Origin: Niveispirillum sp. SYP-B3756
GTDB lineage: Bacteria; Pseudomonadota; Alphaproteobacteria; Azospirillales; Azospirillaceae
DNA length: 64,000 bases
Assembly (NCBI RefSeq): GCF_009495745.1
Contig: NZ_WIDQ01000003.1
Span: forward strand, 434,001-498,000
Direction of reading: 5' to 3'
Numbering within the stretch: the stretch's first letter is position 1; each line of letters starts with the position of its first letter. Of the stretch, positions 36,959 to 45,021 are shown one piece after another. The position numbers and the translations under genes were made by a program. Under the pieces are notes generated by a model that ran no database searches, was not told where the DNA came from, and worked only from the letters and a program-made list of their open reading frames with translations.

Positions 36959-37723
36959 TCAAGGGCGTAACAGCAACATGCCAAAGCCGAAGGCGCGGTG
37001 CCGCCCGATACCATGGGCCAAACTCTCCAACAATTGTTGGCTGTTTGTCACCCGAAACCGCCCGGCATAGAGCGCGTCCGGCTTGCGAAAGCTCCTCAGC
37101 GGGCGGCTTGCCCCCACCGGCGCAGCCGCACGGCGGGACAGGCTGACATGGCGCAGCCCTTCCAGCCGCAGTTCCAGAAGCTCCACCCCGTTCAGCCGGT
37201 TGGTCACCCATTGCTGATAAACCGTTTCACGAACCGGTTCCGCTATTTCGGGGCTGCCTTTGGCCTTCCATTGGTCCAGGGCCGCCAGGAAAGCATCCAG
37301 CTCCGCGCCTGGATTCTTCTCTTGCGCCCCGCGTGCCAGACGCATGGTCGGACAGACCCGGACCTGGAAGCCCAGCACCAGCCCTTCCGGCAGGCTGGCC
37401 GGCATGGTCTTTTCAGCCGCCCCCGTCCAGTCTACCGCCGCATGGGCCAACGGTTGGGCGGTCAGGGCCGCCGCTGCCTGCAAACTGGCCAGCGGAACGG
37501 TGCTGTAGGCCAGCAGGTCCACCGCCCCCGGGTGATGTGGTCGGGGCTGCAGTACGAAGGGCTTGGGCGCCTGCGACCCGAACAGGGCCGACAGCAGGGC
37601 ATGGGCGACATAGCCGCCATCGCCGTCGCTGATATCGCCCCCCAACCCATGGGCAAGCGCAAAGGCCGTCACCCGCCGCCCATCCAGCGGCAATTGCAGC
37701 ATATAAAGGGGCTGTCCCGTCAT
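36959..37723 (-). CDS. cas6e: Type I-E crRNA endoribonuclease Cas6e
   Basis: 254 residues, Cse3/CasE family. The N-terminus MTGQPLYMLQLPLDGRRVTAFALAHGLGGDISDGDGGYVAHALLSALFG carries the His typical of the first ferredoxin-like domain. The C-terminal glycine-rich loop GIGRHRAFGFGMLLLRP is characteristic. It cuts the pre-crRNA at the base of the repeat hairpin and stays on Cascade as its head. Its start overlaps the cas5e stop by 4 bp; it is the last gene of the cse1-cse2-cas7e-cas5e-cas6e operon. Confidence 0.95.
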   Translation of the reverse strand: MTGQPLYMLQLPLDGRRVTAFALAHGLGGDISDGDGGYVAHALLSALFGSQAPKPFVLQPRPHHPGAVDLLAYSTVPLASLQAAAALTAQPLAHAAVDWTGAAEKTMPASLPEGLVLGFQVRVCPTMRLARGAQEKNPGAELDAFLAALDQWKAKGSPEIAEPVRETVYQQWVTNRLNGVELLELRLEGLRHVSLSRRAAAPVGASRPLRSFRKPDALYAGRFRVTNSQQLLESLAHGIGRHRAFGFGMLLLRP

Positions 37724-38481
37724 GCCGCCCCCTGTGCGCCGATCGGGCCGCGATGCACCAGCCGTTCGCCGCCATGGATCTGGTTGCGCCAGTCGCGCCG
37801 GTCCACCAATCGGGCCTCTTCCCGCTGGAAAGCTTCCCCACCCGCCTCATCCGCCGGCCATTCGGCCCAGGCGCGGGCCACCGGTGCCGGCGCCCCCGCT
37901 TGATGCGGCTGGGCGGGCAGGCCAGCCGCCAGCAGGGCTTGTGCCGCCTGGAACAGGTCAGGTGCCGCCGTCACCTCCACCCCGATAAAGCCCGCCGGCA
38001 GGCAGTGCTTGCGCCCGATGAACAAGGGCCGGGCTGGCTGGCGCAAGGCTGACAGCAGGTCGCGCACCGTCGGTGCCTCGTCGGCCGGGGTCAGGTGCAG
38101 CAGCACCAGCACCGCCGTTTCCACGCGATAATCGCGCAGGCGGATATGGGTGCCGCGCGTAGCGGCGCCGCTGCCCTTATCCTCCCGCCGGCCCCGCGTG
38201 GTCCAGCCGGTGCCGTTCATGAAGACTTGGCCCAGATCCACCGTCTGGTAATCGGTCAGCGTTTCGCCATCTGCCGGGATTTCCAGGCAGAGCGGGCGCA
38301 GCCGCGCCTGCAACCGGTCCAGAGCAGCCGCATCGCCATGTGACAGGCCCAGCGCATTGCCCAGCAGGCCGGTCAGCGCCGACAGGCCGGGAAACCGTTC
38401 CGTCGGCCCGATCTCATCAATCACCGGGGCACCGAAGGACATCATCGGCGCCTGCAGGTGCATGACCAGGATATCGATCAT
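37720..38481 (-). CDS. cas5e: Type I-E Cascade subunit Cas5e
   Basis: 253 residues, CasD family. MIDILVMHLQAPMMSFGAPVIDEIGPTERFPGLSALTGLLGNALGLS is the conserved Cas5e N-terminus. QTVDLGQVFMNGTGWTTRGRREDKGSGAATRGTHIRLRDYRVE is the typical central block. Cas5e caps the 5' handle (the last 7-8 nt of the repeat) of the crRNA in Cascade. Both gene junctions are ATGA overlaps. Confidence 0.95.
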   Translation of the reverse strand: MIDILVMHLQAPMMSFGAPVIDEIGPTERFPGLSALTGLLGNALGLSHGDAAALDRLQARLRPLCLEIPADGETLTDYQTVDLGQVFMNGTGWTTRGRREDKGSGAATRGTHIRLRDYRVETAVLVLLHLTPADEAPTVRDLLSALRQPARPLFIGRKHCLPAGFIGVEVTAAPDLFQAAQALLAAGLPAQPHQAGAPAPVARAWAEWPADEAGGEAFQREEARLVDRRDWRNQIHGGERLVHRGPIGAQGAA

Positions 38482-39707
38482 GACGGCTTGCCCCCCAGGG
38501 CTGCCAGCACCTGCCCGGTCAGGTCGGCCAGCCCGGTCAGATGCGTGGCTGACAGGCCCGGCACATCATCCAGGCTGGCAATCAGCCGCTGTTCGCCCGG
38601 CCCATACATGCCATCAAACCGGTTGAGGTATCCGGCCAATTGTTCATTGGCCCTGGCCGCCAGATCGTCCCCGGCAGCCACCCGCACCGGCTTCAAGAAC
38701 GCATTGGCCAGGGTGCGCGGCTGCCGGTCGCCCAGTTCCACCAGCACCGTATGGGCATAGGCGTAGGGCGCGGTGGAACCCAGCTTGGCACCGGGGGAGA
38801 CGGACGCGATCAGCCGGATCAGCCGTTCCACCACACCGGTGGCCAGCGTGCGGTCAGCCTTTTCCCAATCGGCAACGGCACAGCCTTCCAGGTTGGAGAC
38901 CAGCAGCGGCAGATCAATGACGACATAGCCATAGAACAGACCGCTGGTCAGTTCGCTGTCGCCCATCATGCCGCTGCCCAGTTCCCCCGCCGCCTTTTCC
39001 AGATCATCAACGGCGGTGAAGAATTCGGGCTCGCTCTCCTCCCCATGCACGGTGAAGCTGTGGGCGACATGCACGGCGGCATCGCCACGCGCCAGAATGT
39101 CCGACGTCACCATGCGCCCGAACAGGGCGGCATCCAGCCCGGCCGCCAGCCGCAGCGCCTTCAGGTTGGCCAGCGTTTCCTTGTCCTTGAACAGGGCTTC
39201 CACCGCCTTGCGCGCCTCCTTGGCCGTCGTAGCGGCCGTCAGCAGGGTACGGGCCTGGGACAGGATGAACTCGACCTCCGGCCGGCCCAGCACCAGCACC
39301 TGACCGGTTTTCAAATCCGCCAGCAGATCGCGTTCATTCTCGGCGTCCTTGTCCTTGCCCTTGGCCTTTTCTGCCTTGGCCTTGGCGCTTTCGCCCAGCA
39401 GCACGGCCTGGAACGCCTCCACCACCGCCAGGATGGCCTCTTCGGCAAAGCCCTCTTCCCGCAGCGGCTGGGCCACCTGTTGCACGAAGGTCTGGCGGGA
39501 GCGGACGGACATCGGCGCGCCCAGCCCTTCCAGCGACCAGTCCCCCACCGCCGTGCGCCAATGCCGCTTCAAACATTGCGAGGAAACGCGGGTGCGGTTG
39601 ACCCCGCCAAAGGGCAGGCGCTTGGCCCGGCCCACATCATCCCGGTTCAACAGGGCGGCGGCATAGGGGGTCAGGGTGTGGATTTGCAGGAAACGGGGAA
39701 GCGTCAT
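38478..39707 (-). CDS. cas7e: Type I-E Cascade backbone protein Cas7e
   Basis: 409 residues from the ATG at 39707, whose ATGA overlaps the cse2 stop. The N-terminus is MTLPRFLQIHTLTPYAAALLNRDDVGRAKRLPFGGVNRTRVSSQCLKRHWR, the Cse4/CasC signature. Later features include FGRMVTSDILARGDAAVHVAHSFTVH and SGLFYGYVVIDLPLLVSNL. Six copies form the crRNA-binding spine of Cascade, and their thumbs displace every sixth guide nucleotide. A Lys/Ala-rich insertion (about residues 128-155) is longer than in E. coli CasC. Confidence 0.95.
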   Translation of the reverse strand: MTLPRFLQIHTLTPYAAALLNRDDVGRAKRLPFGGVNRTRVSSQCLKRHWRTAVGDWSLEGLGAPMSVRSRQTFVQQVAQPLREEGFAEEAILAVVEAFQAVLLGESAKAKAEKAKGKDKDAENERDLLADLKTGQVLVLGRPEVEFILSQARTLLTAATTAKEARKAVEALFKDKETLANLKALRLAAGLDAALFGRMVTSDILARGDAAVHVAHSFTVHGEESEPEFFTAVDDLEKAAGELGSGMMGDSELTSGLFYGYVVIDLPLLVSNLEGCAVADWEKADRTLATGVVERLIRLIASVSPGAKLGSTAPYAYAHTVLVELGDRQPRTLANAFLKPVRVAAGDDLAARANEQLAGYLNRFDGMYGPGEQRLIASLDDVPGLSATHLTGLADLTGQVLAALGGKPS

Positions 39708-40267
39708 GCTTCTTCTCCACGGGCAACAGGGGTATCGGCGCCCGGCTTCTTGCCGGCGGCCAGGAAATAGGGGCGGGCCAGGCGGATCGCCTGGGCCTCT
39801 GCCCAATCGGGGTTGCGGCTGGCGCGCGCCAGGACCAGGGCAGCCAGATCAGCCCAGTCAAAGGCCAGCGCCTTGGATGCTGACCAGCGGGCCAGGGTGC
39901 GAATTTCCGTCGCCAGCCCCTCCCCTTCCGCCCGCAACAGGCGGATGAAGCGGCCTTCGGGATAGGCTTCGTCGGCCAGCACCCGGCCGGGTGGCAGCTT
40001 GGGTCGGTGCCCGTCTGGTGCCATCAGGGCCATGGCTTGGATGATGATGGCCCAGGCTTTTTCCTGCTTGTCCGGCAGCGGTTCCGCCCCGAATTCATCC
40101 GTCAGCAATTTCCAGAAGATCGGCGGCGGTATTCCCAGCGGGTCCATGCGGCGCAACTGCGCCATACCGACGGTTCCCTGCCGCTCCTTGCTCAGTTTTC
40201 CCGCCAGCGCGCCCACAATCTGCCCGATGGTGCGCACGGGTTTGGTCTCCTTTTCGGCCATACTCAT
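39704..40267 (-). CDS. cse2: Type I-E Cascade small subunit Cse2
   Basis: 187 residues from the ATG at 40267, whose ATGA overlaps the cse1 stop. It belongs to the CasB/Cse2 family: RTIGQIVGALAGKLSKERQGTVGMAQLRRMDPLGIPPPIFWKLLTDEFG, then a helical C-terminal half with FIRLLRAEGEGLATEIRTLARWSASKALAFDWADLAALVL. Two copies form the belly of Cascade and stabilise the non-target strand. The C-terminal ~20 residues overlap the start of cas7e only by the stop codon. Confidence 0.94.
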   Translation of the reverse strand: MSMAEKETKPVRTIGQIVGALAGKLSKERQGTVGMAQLRRMDPLGIPPPIFWKLLTDEFGAEPLPDKQEKAWAIIIQAMALMAPDGHRPKLPPGRVLADEAYPEGRFIRLLRAEGEGLATEIRTLARWSASKALAFDWADLAALVLARASRNPDWAEAQAIRLARPYFLAAGKKPGADTPVARGEEA

Positions 40268-41838
40268 GCCGCTTCCTCCGTCTCGGGCGTTGCGCGCGCC
40301 GGCAAGGGCAGGTTCTTGTTCATGCTGCTGCGGTAAAGTGCCTGGGCCAGCACCAGGCTGCGTTCCCGCCGGGCAGACGGCACCGGCAGGCGGCGACAAC
40401 CACGCTGGAACGCCGTTGCCGAGAGATCATGCAGGCGTTGGCGCCAAGCGGTATCGGCGGCAAGGCGCGCCTCGTCTGTTTCCGCCCCCAAGATCTGCCA
40501 GAGATGGGTGAAGAAAATCCCGTCGATCTCCCCGTCCAGGGCCACCAACGTGGCCTGGGCGCTCCTGTCCTCAAAGTCGATTTTCTCCGGCGCGCCTTGC
40601 ACCAGACAGAGCAGGCCGTTCTTCACCGCCTTGATGCTGATCTTGGCCTCATCCACCATGCGCTTGGCCAGTTCATGCGCCTTCTCGCGCTCTTCTTCCC
40701 TGGCGATGCGCTGCATGATGCGCGGGTTCACCGGCAGAACCCGGTCATGCAATCCTTCCGTCTTGCCCTGACCGCGCACCAGGGCAGACAGATGCACCAG
40801 CATGTCCGGCGAGTCATCCCGGAAGGGCAGCAGCGACGGCGGCAGGTCAAACTTGGCCTTGTCGAACAACAGGTCGGCCACCCGGTCATAACGGAAGCCC
40901 TCCCCGGACACGGTATAGGCCCCGCCGGTGCCGCGATTCACCGGAATCCAGGGGTCACCCACCAGCCCCTTGCGCTCCTTGGCCTCCACGCGGGTGCCTT
41001 CACTGGGCCGCCCCAGGGCAGACAAGGTACCAGCACCATCAGCGCACAGGCGCACCCGGCGGCAGACCTCAATAAAGCAAGGGTCCAGGGATGGCACCGG
41101 CAGCCCCTCATCCCCATCCCAGGGCAGCAGCCAGAGCAGGCGATGGGCGTCGGGCCCGGCGGCGTAATCATCCGCATGGCGGGCCAGCAGCAGGCGGCGC
41201 TGCCGCAGCGCCACCGCCACCCCACGCCGGAACCGGGCCCCCCAGCGCATGGAGGGCACCAGTTCCACCAACGGCCGGCTACCAAAGCCGCCATTCATCC
41301 GGGCAATGCCGAAATTACCTCGACCCAGGAACCCCTGGCTGGTCTGCAGGCTGACCAGGGCATAGAGCCAGTGATGCGGCTGCGCCGTCCCGATGCGGGC
41401 CTGTTTCACATCATGGTTCTTGGCGGTGATCAGCACGTCGATGGCATCCGGCGTGCCCCCCAAAGGCTGCATCCGCGCCCAGGCCGCCGCCTCCAGGATG
41501 GGCGGCTGCAACAGGGCCGGTTGCCGATGGTCGGCCACCAGCAGCGACCAGGCCGTTTCCTCCGCCCCCGGCGTCAGCGCCAGCAGCAGGCGGCGCCATT
41601 CATCGGCATCGCCATCGGCGGGGATGCCGGCCTGTTCATCCGCCGCCAGGGCCAGCGCCGCCAACTGTACCAGAAACAGGAACCAGGGCTGACGCTGATG
41701 CGCCAGCAACCCGTCAAACCCCTCGACCTGATCCACTGCCAGCAGGGCCAGCAGGTCGGGGAGGGTTATATTTTCCGATTTGCCATTTTGGGAGACAGGA
41801 AGCAGAGGCGAACGCAGCACATTATATGCAAGTCGCAC
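40264..41838 (-). CDS. cse1: Type I-E Cascade large subunit Cse1/Cas8e
   Basis: 524 residues, GTG start with a GGAG site 8 nt upstream. It is CasA/Cse1 family: an N-terminal FNVLRSPLLPV-like segment (AYNVLRSPLLPVSQNGK) and LPDLLALLAV. The large N-terminal domain has QTSQGFLGRGNFGIARMNGGFGSRP, followed by a C-terminal four-helix bundle. Cse1 recognises the PAM and recruits Cas3. It is the first gene of the Cascade operon. A 459-bp non-coding region separates it from cas3 and carries a repeat-like RNA module and probable promoter. Confidence 0.95.
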   Translation of the reverse strand: MRLAYNVLRSPLLPVSQNGKSENITLPDLLALLAVDQVEGFDGLLAHQRQPWFLFLVQLAALALAADEQAGIPADGDADEWRRLLLALTPGAEETAWSLLVADHRQPALLQPPILEAAAWARMQPLGGTPDAIDVLITAKNHDVKQARIGTAQPHHWLYALVSLQTSQGFLGRGNFGIARMNGGFGSRPLVELVPSMRWGARFRRGVAVALRQRRLLLARHADDYAAGPDAHRLLWLLPWDGDEGLPVPSLDPCFIEVCRRVRLCADGAGTLSALGRPSEGTRVEAKERKGLVGDPWIPVNRGTGGAYTVSGEGFRYDRVADLLFDKAKFDLPPSLLPFRDDSPDMLVHLSALVRGQGKTEGLHDRVLPVNPRIMQRIAREEEREKAHELAKRMVDEAKISIKAVKNGLLCLVQGAPEKIDFEDRSAQATLVALDGEIDGIFFTHLWQILGAETDEARLAADTAWRQRLHDLSATAFQRGCRRLPVPSARRERSLVLAQALYRSSMNKNLPLPARATPETEEAA

Positions 41839-41887
41839 CTAGTCACTCCATGATCAATTTTAAATAGCACAAGACAAGCAGGGGGCG

Positions 41888-41919
41888 TGCAGGCGCCCGC
41901 CTCGCGCTAAGCGCCTGCA
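41888..41919 (-). other. Stem-loop between mini-ORF and cse1
   Basis: TGCAGGCGC (41888-41896) pairs perfectly with 41911-41919. It lies 19 bp downstream of the 14-codon ORF stop and 50 bp upstream of the cse1 start. It could be a transcription attenuator or a terminator for a small transcript. Confidence 0.5.
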
Positions 41920-41937
41920 GCAAATTCTTGCGAGCCG

Positions 41938-41982
41938 TCAGGCATTTGAATATGATCTTGTCAGGAAGATTATCGCAATCAT
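41938..41982 (-). CDS. 14-codon ORF with strong ribosome site (CreT-like candidate)
   Basis: The peptide is MIAIIFLTRSYSNA. A GGGAGG ribosome site lies 8 nt upstream of the ATG, stronger than that of most genes here. The codons include ATA, AGA and TCA, which are rare in this GC-rich genome. It lies downstream of the site matched by the neighbouring guide-like RNA. Rare-codon mini-ORFs behind a Cascade-repressed promoter are the hallmark of CreT toxins in CreTA modules. It may instead be a leader peptide for cse1, or chance. It is not recognised by homology. Confidence 0.4.
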   Translation of the reverse strand: MIAIIFLTRSYSNA

Positions 41983-42023
41983 CCTTAACGCCTCCCTTCA
42001 GCTTTAGCGGGTTGGGGTAGCGG

Positions 42024-42054
42024 GTGAGGTGTGGAGTACCAGTCCACACCTCAC
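42024..42054 (-). other. Perfect 12-bp inverted repeat upstream of the mini-ORF
   Basis: GTGAGGTGTGGA (42024-42035) and its exact complement (42043-42054) flank a 7-nt loop. In the predicted transcript from the TAAAAT promoter it would form the first structure of the 5' end. It could be an operator or an mRNA-stabilising hairpin. Confidence 0.6.
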
Positions 42055-42065
42055 GATCTCAAAAA

Positions 42066-42071
42066 ATTTTA
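42066..42071 (-). promoter_or_regulatory. Putative -10 of the Cascade-operon/creT-like promoter
   Basis: On the minus strand, TAAAAT matches TATAAT at 5 of 6 positions. At 17-18 bp spacing, the -35 position (CGATTA/TCGATT, not consensus) falls inside the guide-matching site 42088-42114. Cascade bound there would block this promoter. There is no experimental support in the sequence itself. Confidence 0.4.
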
Positions 42072-42087
42072 CCTGTGTCCAGATAAT

Positions 42088-42117
42088 TTAATCGAGCCGC
42101 TTCGACATACCGAGTTA
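42088..42117 (-). promoter_or_regulatory. Partial target of the creA-like guide with AA motif
   Basis: On the minus strand this 27-nt stretch (42088-42114) matches the guide-like segment 42214-42240 at 22 of 27 positions. The mismatches are at guide positions 7, 13, 15, 25 and 26. Immediately 5' of it is TAA (42115-42117), compatible with an AA-type I-E PAM. It lies upstream of the cse1 operon, in its presumed promoter. Confidence 0.6.
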
Positions 42118-42185
42118 GGAGCGGATTATCGACAACTGGCCTTCCGCTCGTTACGGCGGCTTAGAATGAGGTGCCGAAATAGCCC

Positions 42186-42268
42186 TTCAAATCTCCGAGT
42201 GTTCGGAGGAGCCTCTATCGAGCCGGTGCGACAGACCGAGGGTCGATCCCACATTGGGTGGGAAGGGT
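42186..42268 (-). ncRNA. CreA/CreR-like crRNA: two degenerate CRISPR repeats with a 27-nt guide
   Basis: On the minus strand, a repeat-like hairpin (42241-42268) ends in ATCGACC, differing in one base from the ATGGACC handle of the array repeats. Its stem keeps CCCAC/GTGGG. A 27-nt guide (42214-42240) follows. Then comes a second repeat-like hairpin (42186-42213) that starts GGCTCC like the array repeat and keeps a 6-bp stem with a 4-nt loop at the same positions, although four of its stem pairs differ from the array repeat by compensated changes. Each element is 16/28 identical to the array repeat. Processing by Cas6e would give a Cascade-loadable RNA. A TTATAT -10-like box (42273-42278) lies just upstream; readthrough from cas3 is also possible. 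Confidence 0.65.
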
Positions 42269-42297
42269 TCACATATAACTCTAAACACTGCGAGAAT

Positions 42298-45021
42298 CTA
42301 CGTCCTCAAGCCAAAACGATCATACAATAGAATGCTGCTCTCCACCCGCACCCGCAGCCCCTCCGCCATCGCCTCCACCGCCGGCATCGCCTCCAGCGGC
42401 ACGCCGCGCAGCAGGTGAGCGGGGATGGTCAGGGCGGTGACGGGGTGGCCGAAGGCACCCATCGTACCGGCATCCAGCTCTACCCGCCGGTCACGGTCGC
42501 CCAGCCGGGTTGTCACCTCTGTTGCGGCCTCGCCCTCCTGCTCCAGCTTGGCGGCATCCCATTCCTGCCAATTCAGCCTCACCTGATCGGCAAGCTGCTG
42601 CTCGGCGGCACTTTTTCCCCAGATATGGTTGTAATGCTGGCTCCACAGGCCCGCCGTCCCCCCATCCAGCCGCCGGGCCAGGGCCAGCAGAGCGTCGGGA
42701 TGGGTGATGTTTTCCACCAACGCGCGGTTCATCGTCGGTATCTGCCAGACCGGATTTTCCGCCAGCGCCTCTGCCGTGGCGGCCAGGGCCAGCAGGTTGC
42801 GGTAAACCGTGCCCACCCCGCTGCCGGCCCCCCGTTTCGGCTTGCCATCGCGCTGTATCCCGTCGGCCAGGGCGGCAGCGCCCGGCGACAGGATCAGGGC
42901 GCGCGGGTGGGTGAAACCCTCGGGTCGGTTGTTGCGCCAGCGGTGCCGGTGCAGCCGGCCCAGCCGCTGCAACAGCACGTCCGCCGGGCACAGGTCGGTG
43001 ATCAACAGATCGGCATCAATATCCAGGCTCTGTTCCGCGGTCTGGGTGGTGACGGCGATACAGCCTTTCTCACTGCGCCCGCCCCCGAACGCCTTTTGCA
43101 GCGCCTCATCCAGCCGCTGCCTGTCCTCTGCCGCGAAGCGGGCATGGTGTGGGGCCGGGCGGCCCTCCACCTGGAACAACCAATCCCGGTTCGGGCACAG
43201 GCCTTCCAGCAGCAGCTGGGTTGCCGCCGCATCACGCACTGTGTTGCGCATGATCAGCACATGCGCCCCGGCCTCTGCGGCGCTGATGGCCCGGCGCACC
43301 AGAGCTTCCAGCGCCGCCGGGTTATGCCGTTCCAGGCTGATCTCCCGCGCCGGCAGGGTCGCATCCCGCGCCAGGGGCACCACACCCGCCGCCCCCAGCA
43401 GGCAGGGATAGGGCACCTCACAGGCAGCCGCCAGATCTGGCCGTTTGGTGTTGGTCAGTTTCGCCCGTGCCACGGCCCCCAGCGTGGCGGACATCAACAG
43501 GGTGAAGCCCCCGGCGGCGCGGTGCTGATCCAGCATGTTGCATAAAAGAGCATTCGTGTACGTTTCGGATGCGTGACATTCGTCGACCACCAGCAATTGC
43601 CGCAGCATGGCGGCCGACCGCAGCGGGGCATGGCGCACCTGCAGCCCGCCCAGCAGCAACTGGTCGATGGTGCCCACCATCACCGGCCCGGCCAGATAGC
43701 GGCTGCTGTGCGCCGCTGCCCAGCGCCGGTCATCCAGCCGGCCTGCGTCACCATCCGGCCAGGCGATGCGGTGGCCGGGCAGACGCACCCCATCATCGCC
43801 ATCCACCCGCAAATAGCCCGGCACGGCCAGCCCGACCGGCGGGGCGACCTGTTCCCCCAGGGCGGCCTGCAGCGCATCGCGGATGCGGGCATGGATCTGC
43901 ACGGCGGAAGCGCGGGTGGGCAGGGCGAAATACATCCCATCCACCCTGCCCGCCCGCAGCAGGGCCAGGAACAGGGCGATGGCAGCCTCTGTCTTGCCGC
44001 TGCCGGTTTCCGCCTCTGCCACCAGGGTAGCACCGGGGCGCAGGCCCGCCACGTCCAGCCCCAGCATGGCTTGCTGCAACGGGCGGGGCTGCCAGGATTG
44101 GGCCGCCGCATCCGGGAACAGCCCGGCAAAGCCCCAGGGCAGGGCGGCGGCCCCCGCCTGACGCAGGCTGGCATCCAGATGCCGGGCGCGCAGCATCGCC
44201 GCAGCCTGCCCCGTCGACCAGCCAAAACGGTCATCGCCCCAGCCCGCCAGCTCCGCCAGCCCCATCAGGGGAAACGCGGCAGTGTCGGACCCCAGCCAGT
44301 CCGCCCACACCATCAACCCGGCCAGCGCATAGGTGAAGCGGGCGGTGATGGTCAGAGCCTCCCCCACATCACCGGCGAAGGCCAGCGGGAACCAGCGGCG
44401 CACCCGCGCCGACAGGTCGGCCAATGCTGTCAGCGGGTCATAGCCGCCCGTCGCCGCCCAATCCTGTTCCGCCGGCTCCGCCGCTTCCGTCAGCGCGCCA
44501 TGGTGGGCCAGAATGGCGCTCAGCACCATGTGCAATGGTTCGTTGTCGTAATAACGATCAGGGTCGAGGTCAGGGTCTGGCTGAAACCAGCCGCCCACCG
44601 TGGCGAGGTCAAGTGACCGCCGCACAATTCCCTGCCGTTGCCGCTTGGCCGCATTCCGTGCAGCATTCCAGTTCAACATCGACCAGAGCGGGCCGATATG
44701 CCCGCCCCCGGCGGTCTTGTCGCCCCGGATGCGGCGCTGGAACCGCACCGTGACCTTGCCGGCATCATGCAGGGCGGCCAGCACCGACAGCCGGTCGCAT
44801 TCCTGGTCGGTCAGATCATCCCGCCCGGCCAGCCGCGCCAGCCGCCCCCGCACGCCGGCCAGCCGCAGCAGGGCGCGGAAACTGGCGGCCACATCGGCGC
44901 AATGGTCGGCCAATGTCAGGGCCAGCGGCCCCTTGTCGCCCGCCAAGTCCGCCTTGGCCAGCGCCAGGGCGGCGGGCACATCCGCCAAGGGGGCGGAAGG
45001 GGAAAAGCGACCGTCCATCAA
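42298..45021 (-). CDS. cas3: Type I-E helicase-nuclease Cas3
   Basis: 907 residues. The N-terminal HD nuclease domain has His40 (LADHCADVA) and His85-Asp86 (LAALHDAGKV). The SF2 helicase has Walker A ETGSGKTEA (Lys343), a DECH box at Asp480 (VVDECHAS) and motif VI-like QRLGRLHRHR. A C-terminal domain follows. Cas3 is recruited by Cse1 to unwind and degrade target DNA. It overlaps cas2 by 4 bp and follows cas1-cas2, an arrangement opposite to the E. coli order, where cas3 precedes Cascade. The creA-like module lies just beyond its stop. Confidence 0.95.
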   Translation of the reverse strand: MMDGRFSPSAPLADVPAALALAKADLAGDKGPLALTLADHCADVAASFRALLRLAGVRGRLARLAGRDDLTDQECDRLSVLAALHDAGKVTVRFQRRIRGDKTAGGGHIGPLWSMLNWNAARNAAKRQRQGIVRRSLDLATVGGWFQPDPDLDPDRYYDNEPLHMVLSAILAHHGALTEAAEPAEQDWAATGGYDPLTALADLSARVRRWFPLAFAGDVGEALTITARFTYALAGLMVWADWLGSDTAAFPLMGLAELAGWGDDRFGWSTGQAAAMLRARHLDASLRQAGAAALPWGFAGLFPDAAAQSWQPRPLQQAMLGLDVAGLRPGATLVAEAETGSGKTEAAIALFLALLRAGRVDGMYFALPTRASAVQIHARIRDALQAALGEQVAPPVGLAVPGYLRVDGDDGVRLPGHRIAWPDGDAGRLDDRRWAAAHSSRYLAGPVMVGTIDQLLLGGLQVRHAPLRSAAMLRQLLVVDECHASETYTNALLCNMLDQHRAAGGFTLLMSATLGAVARAKLTNTKRPDLAAACEVPYPCLLGAAGVVPLARDATLPAREISLERHNPAALEALVRRAISAAEAGAHVLIMRNTVRDAAATQLLLEGLCPNRDWLFQVEGRPAPHHARFAAEDRQRLDEALQKAFGGGRSEKGCIAVTTQTAEQSLDIDADLLITDLCPADVLLQRLGRLHRHRWRNNRPEGFTHPRALILSPGAAALADGIQRDGKPKRGAGSGVGTVYRNLLALAATAEALAENPVWQIPTMNRALVENITHPDALLALARRLDGGTAGLWSQHYNHIWGKSAAEQQLADQVRLNWQEWDAAKLEQEGEAATEVTTRLGDRDRRVELDAGTMGAFGHPVTALTIPAHLLRGVPLEAMPAVEAMAEGLRVRVESSILLYDRFGLRT

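Noticed and set aside
41843-42049. A 68-residue minus-strand frame in the cas3-cse1 gap (MWTGTPHLTRYPNP...)
   Set aside because: It starts with GTG inside the 12-bp inverted repeat without a ribosome site; the 14-codon ORF in another frame has a strong one.
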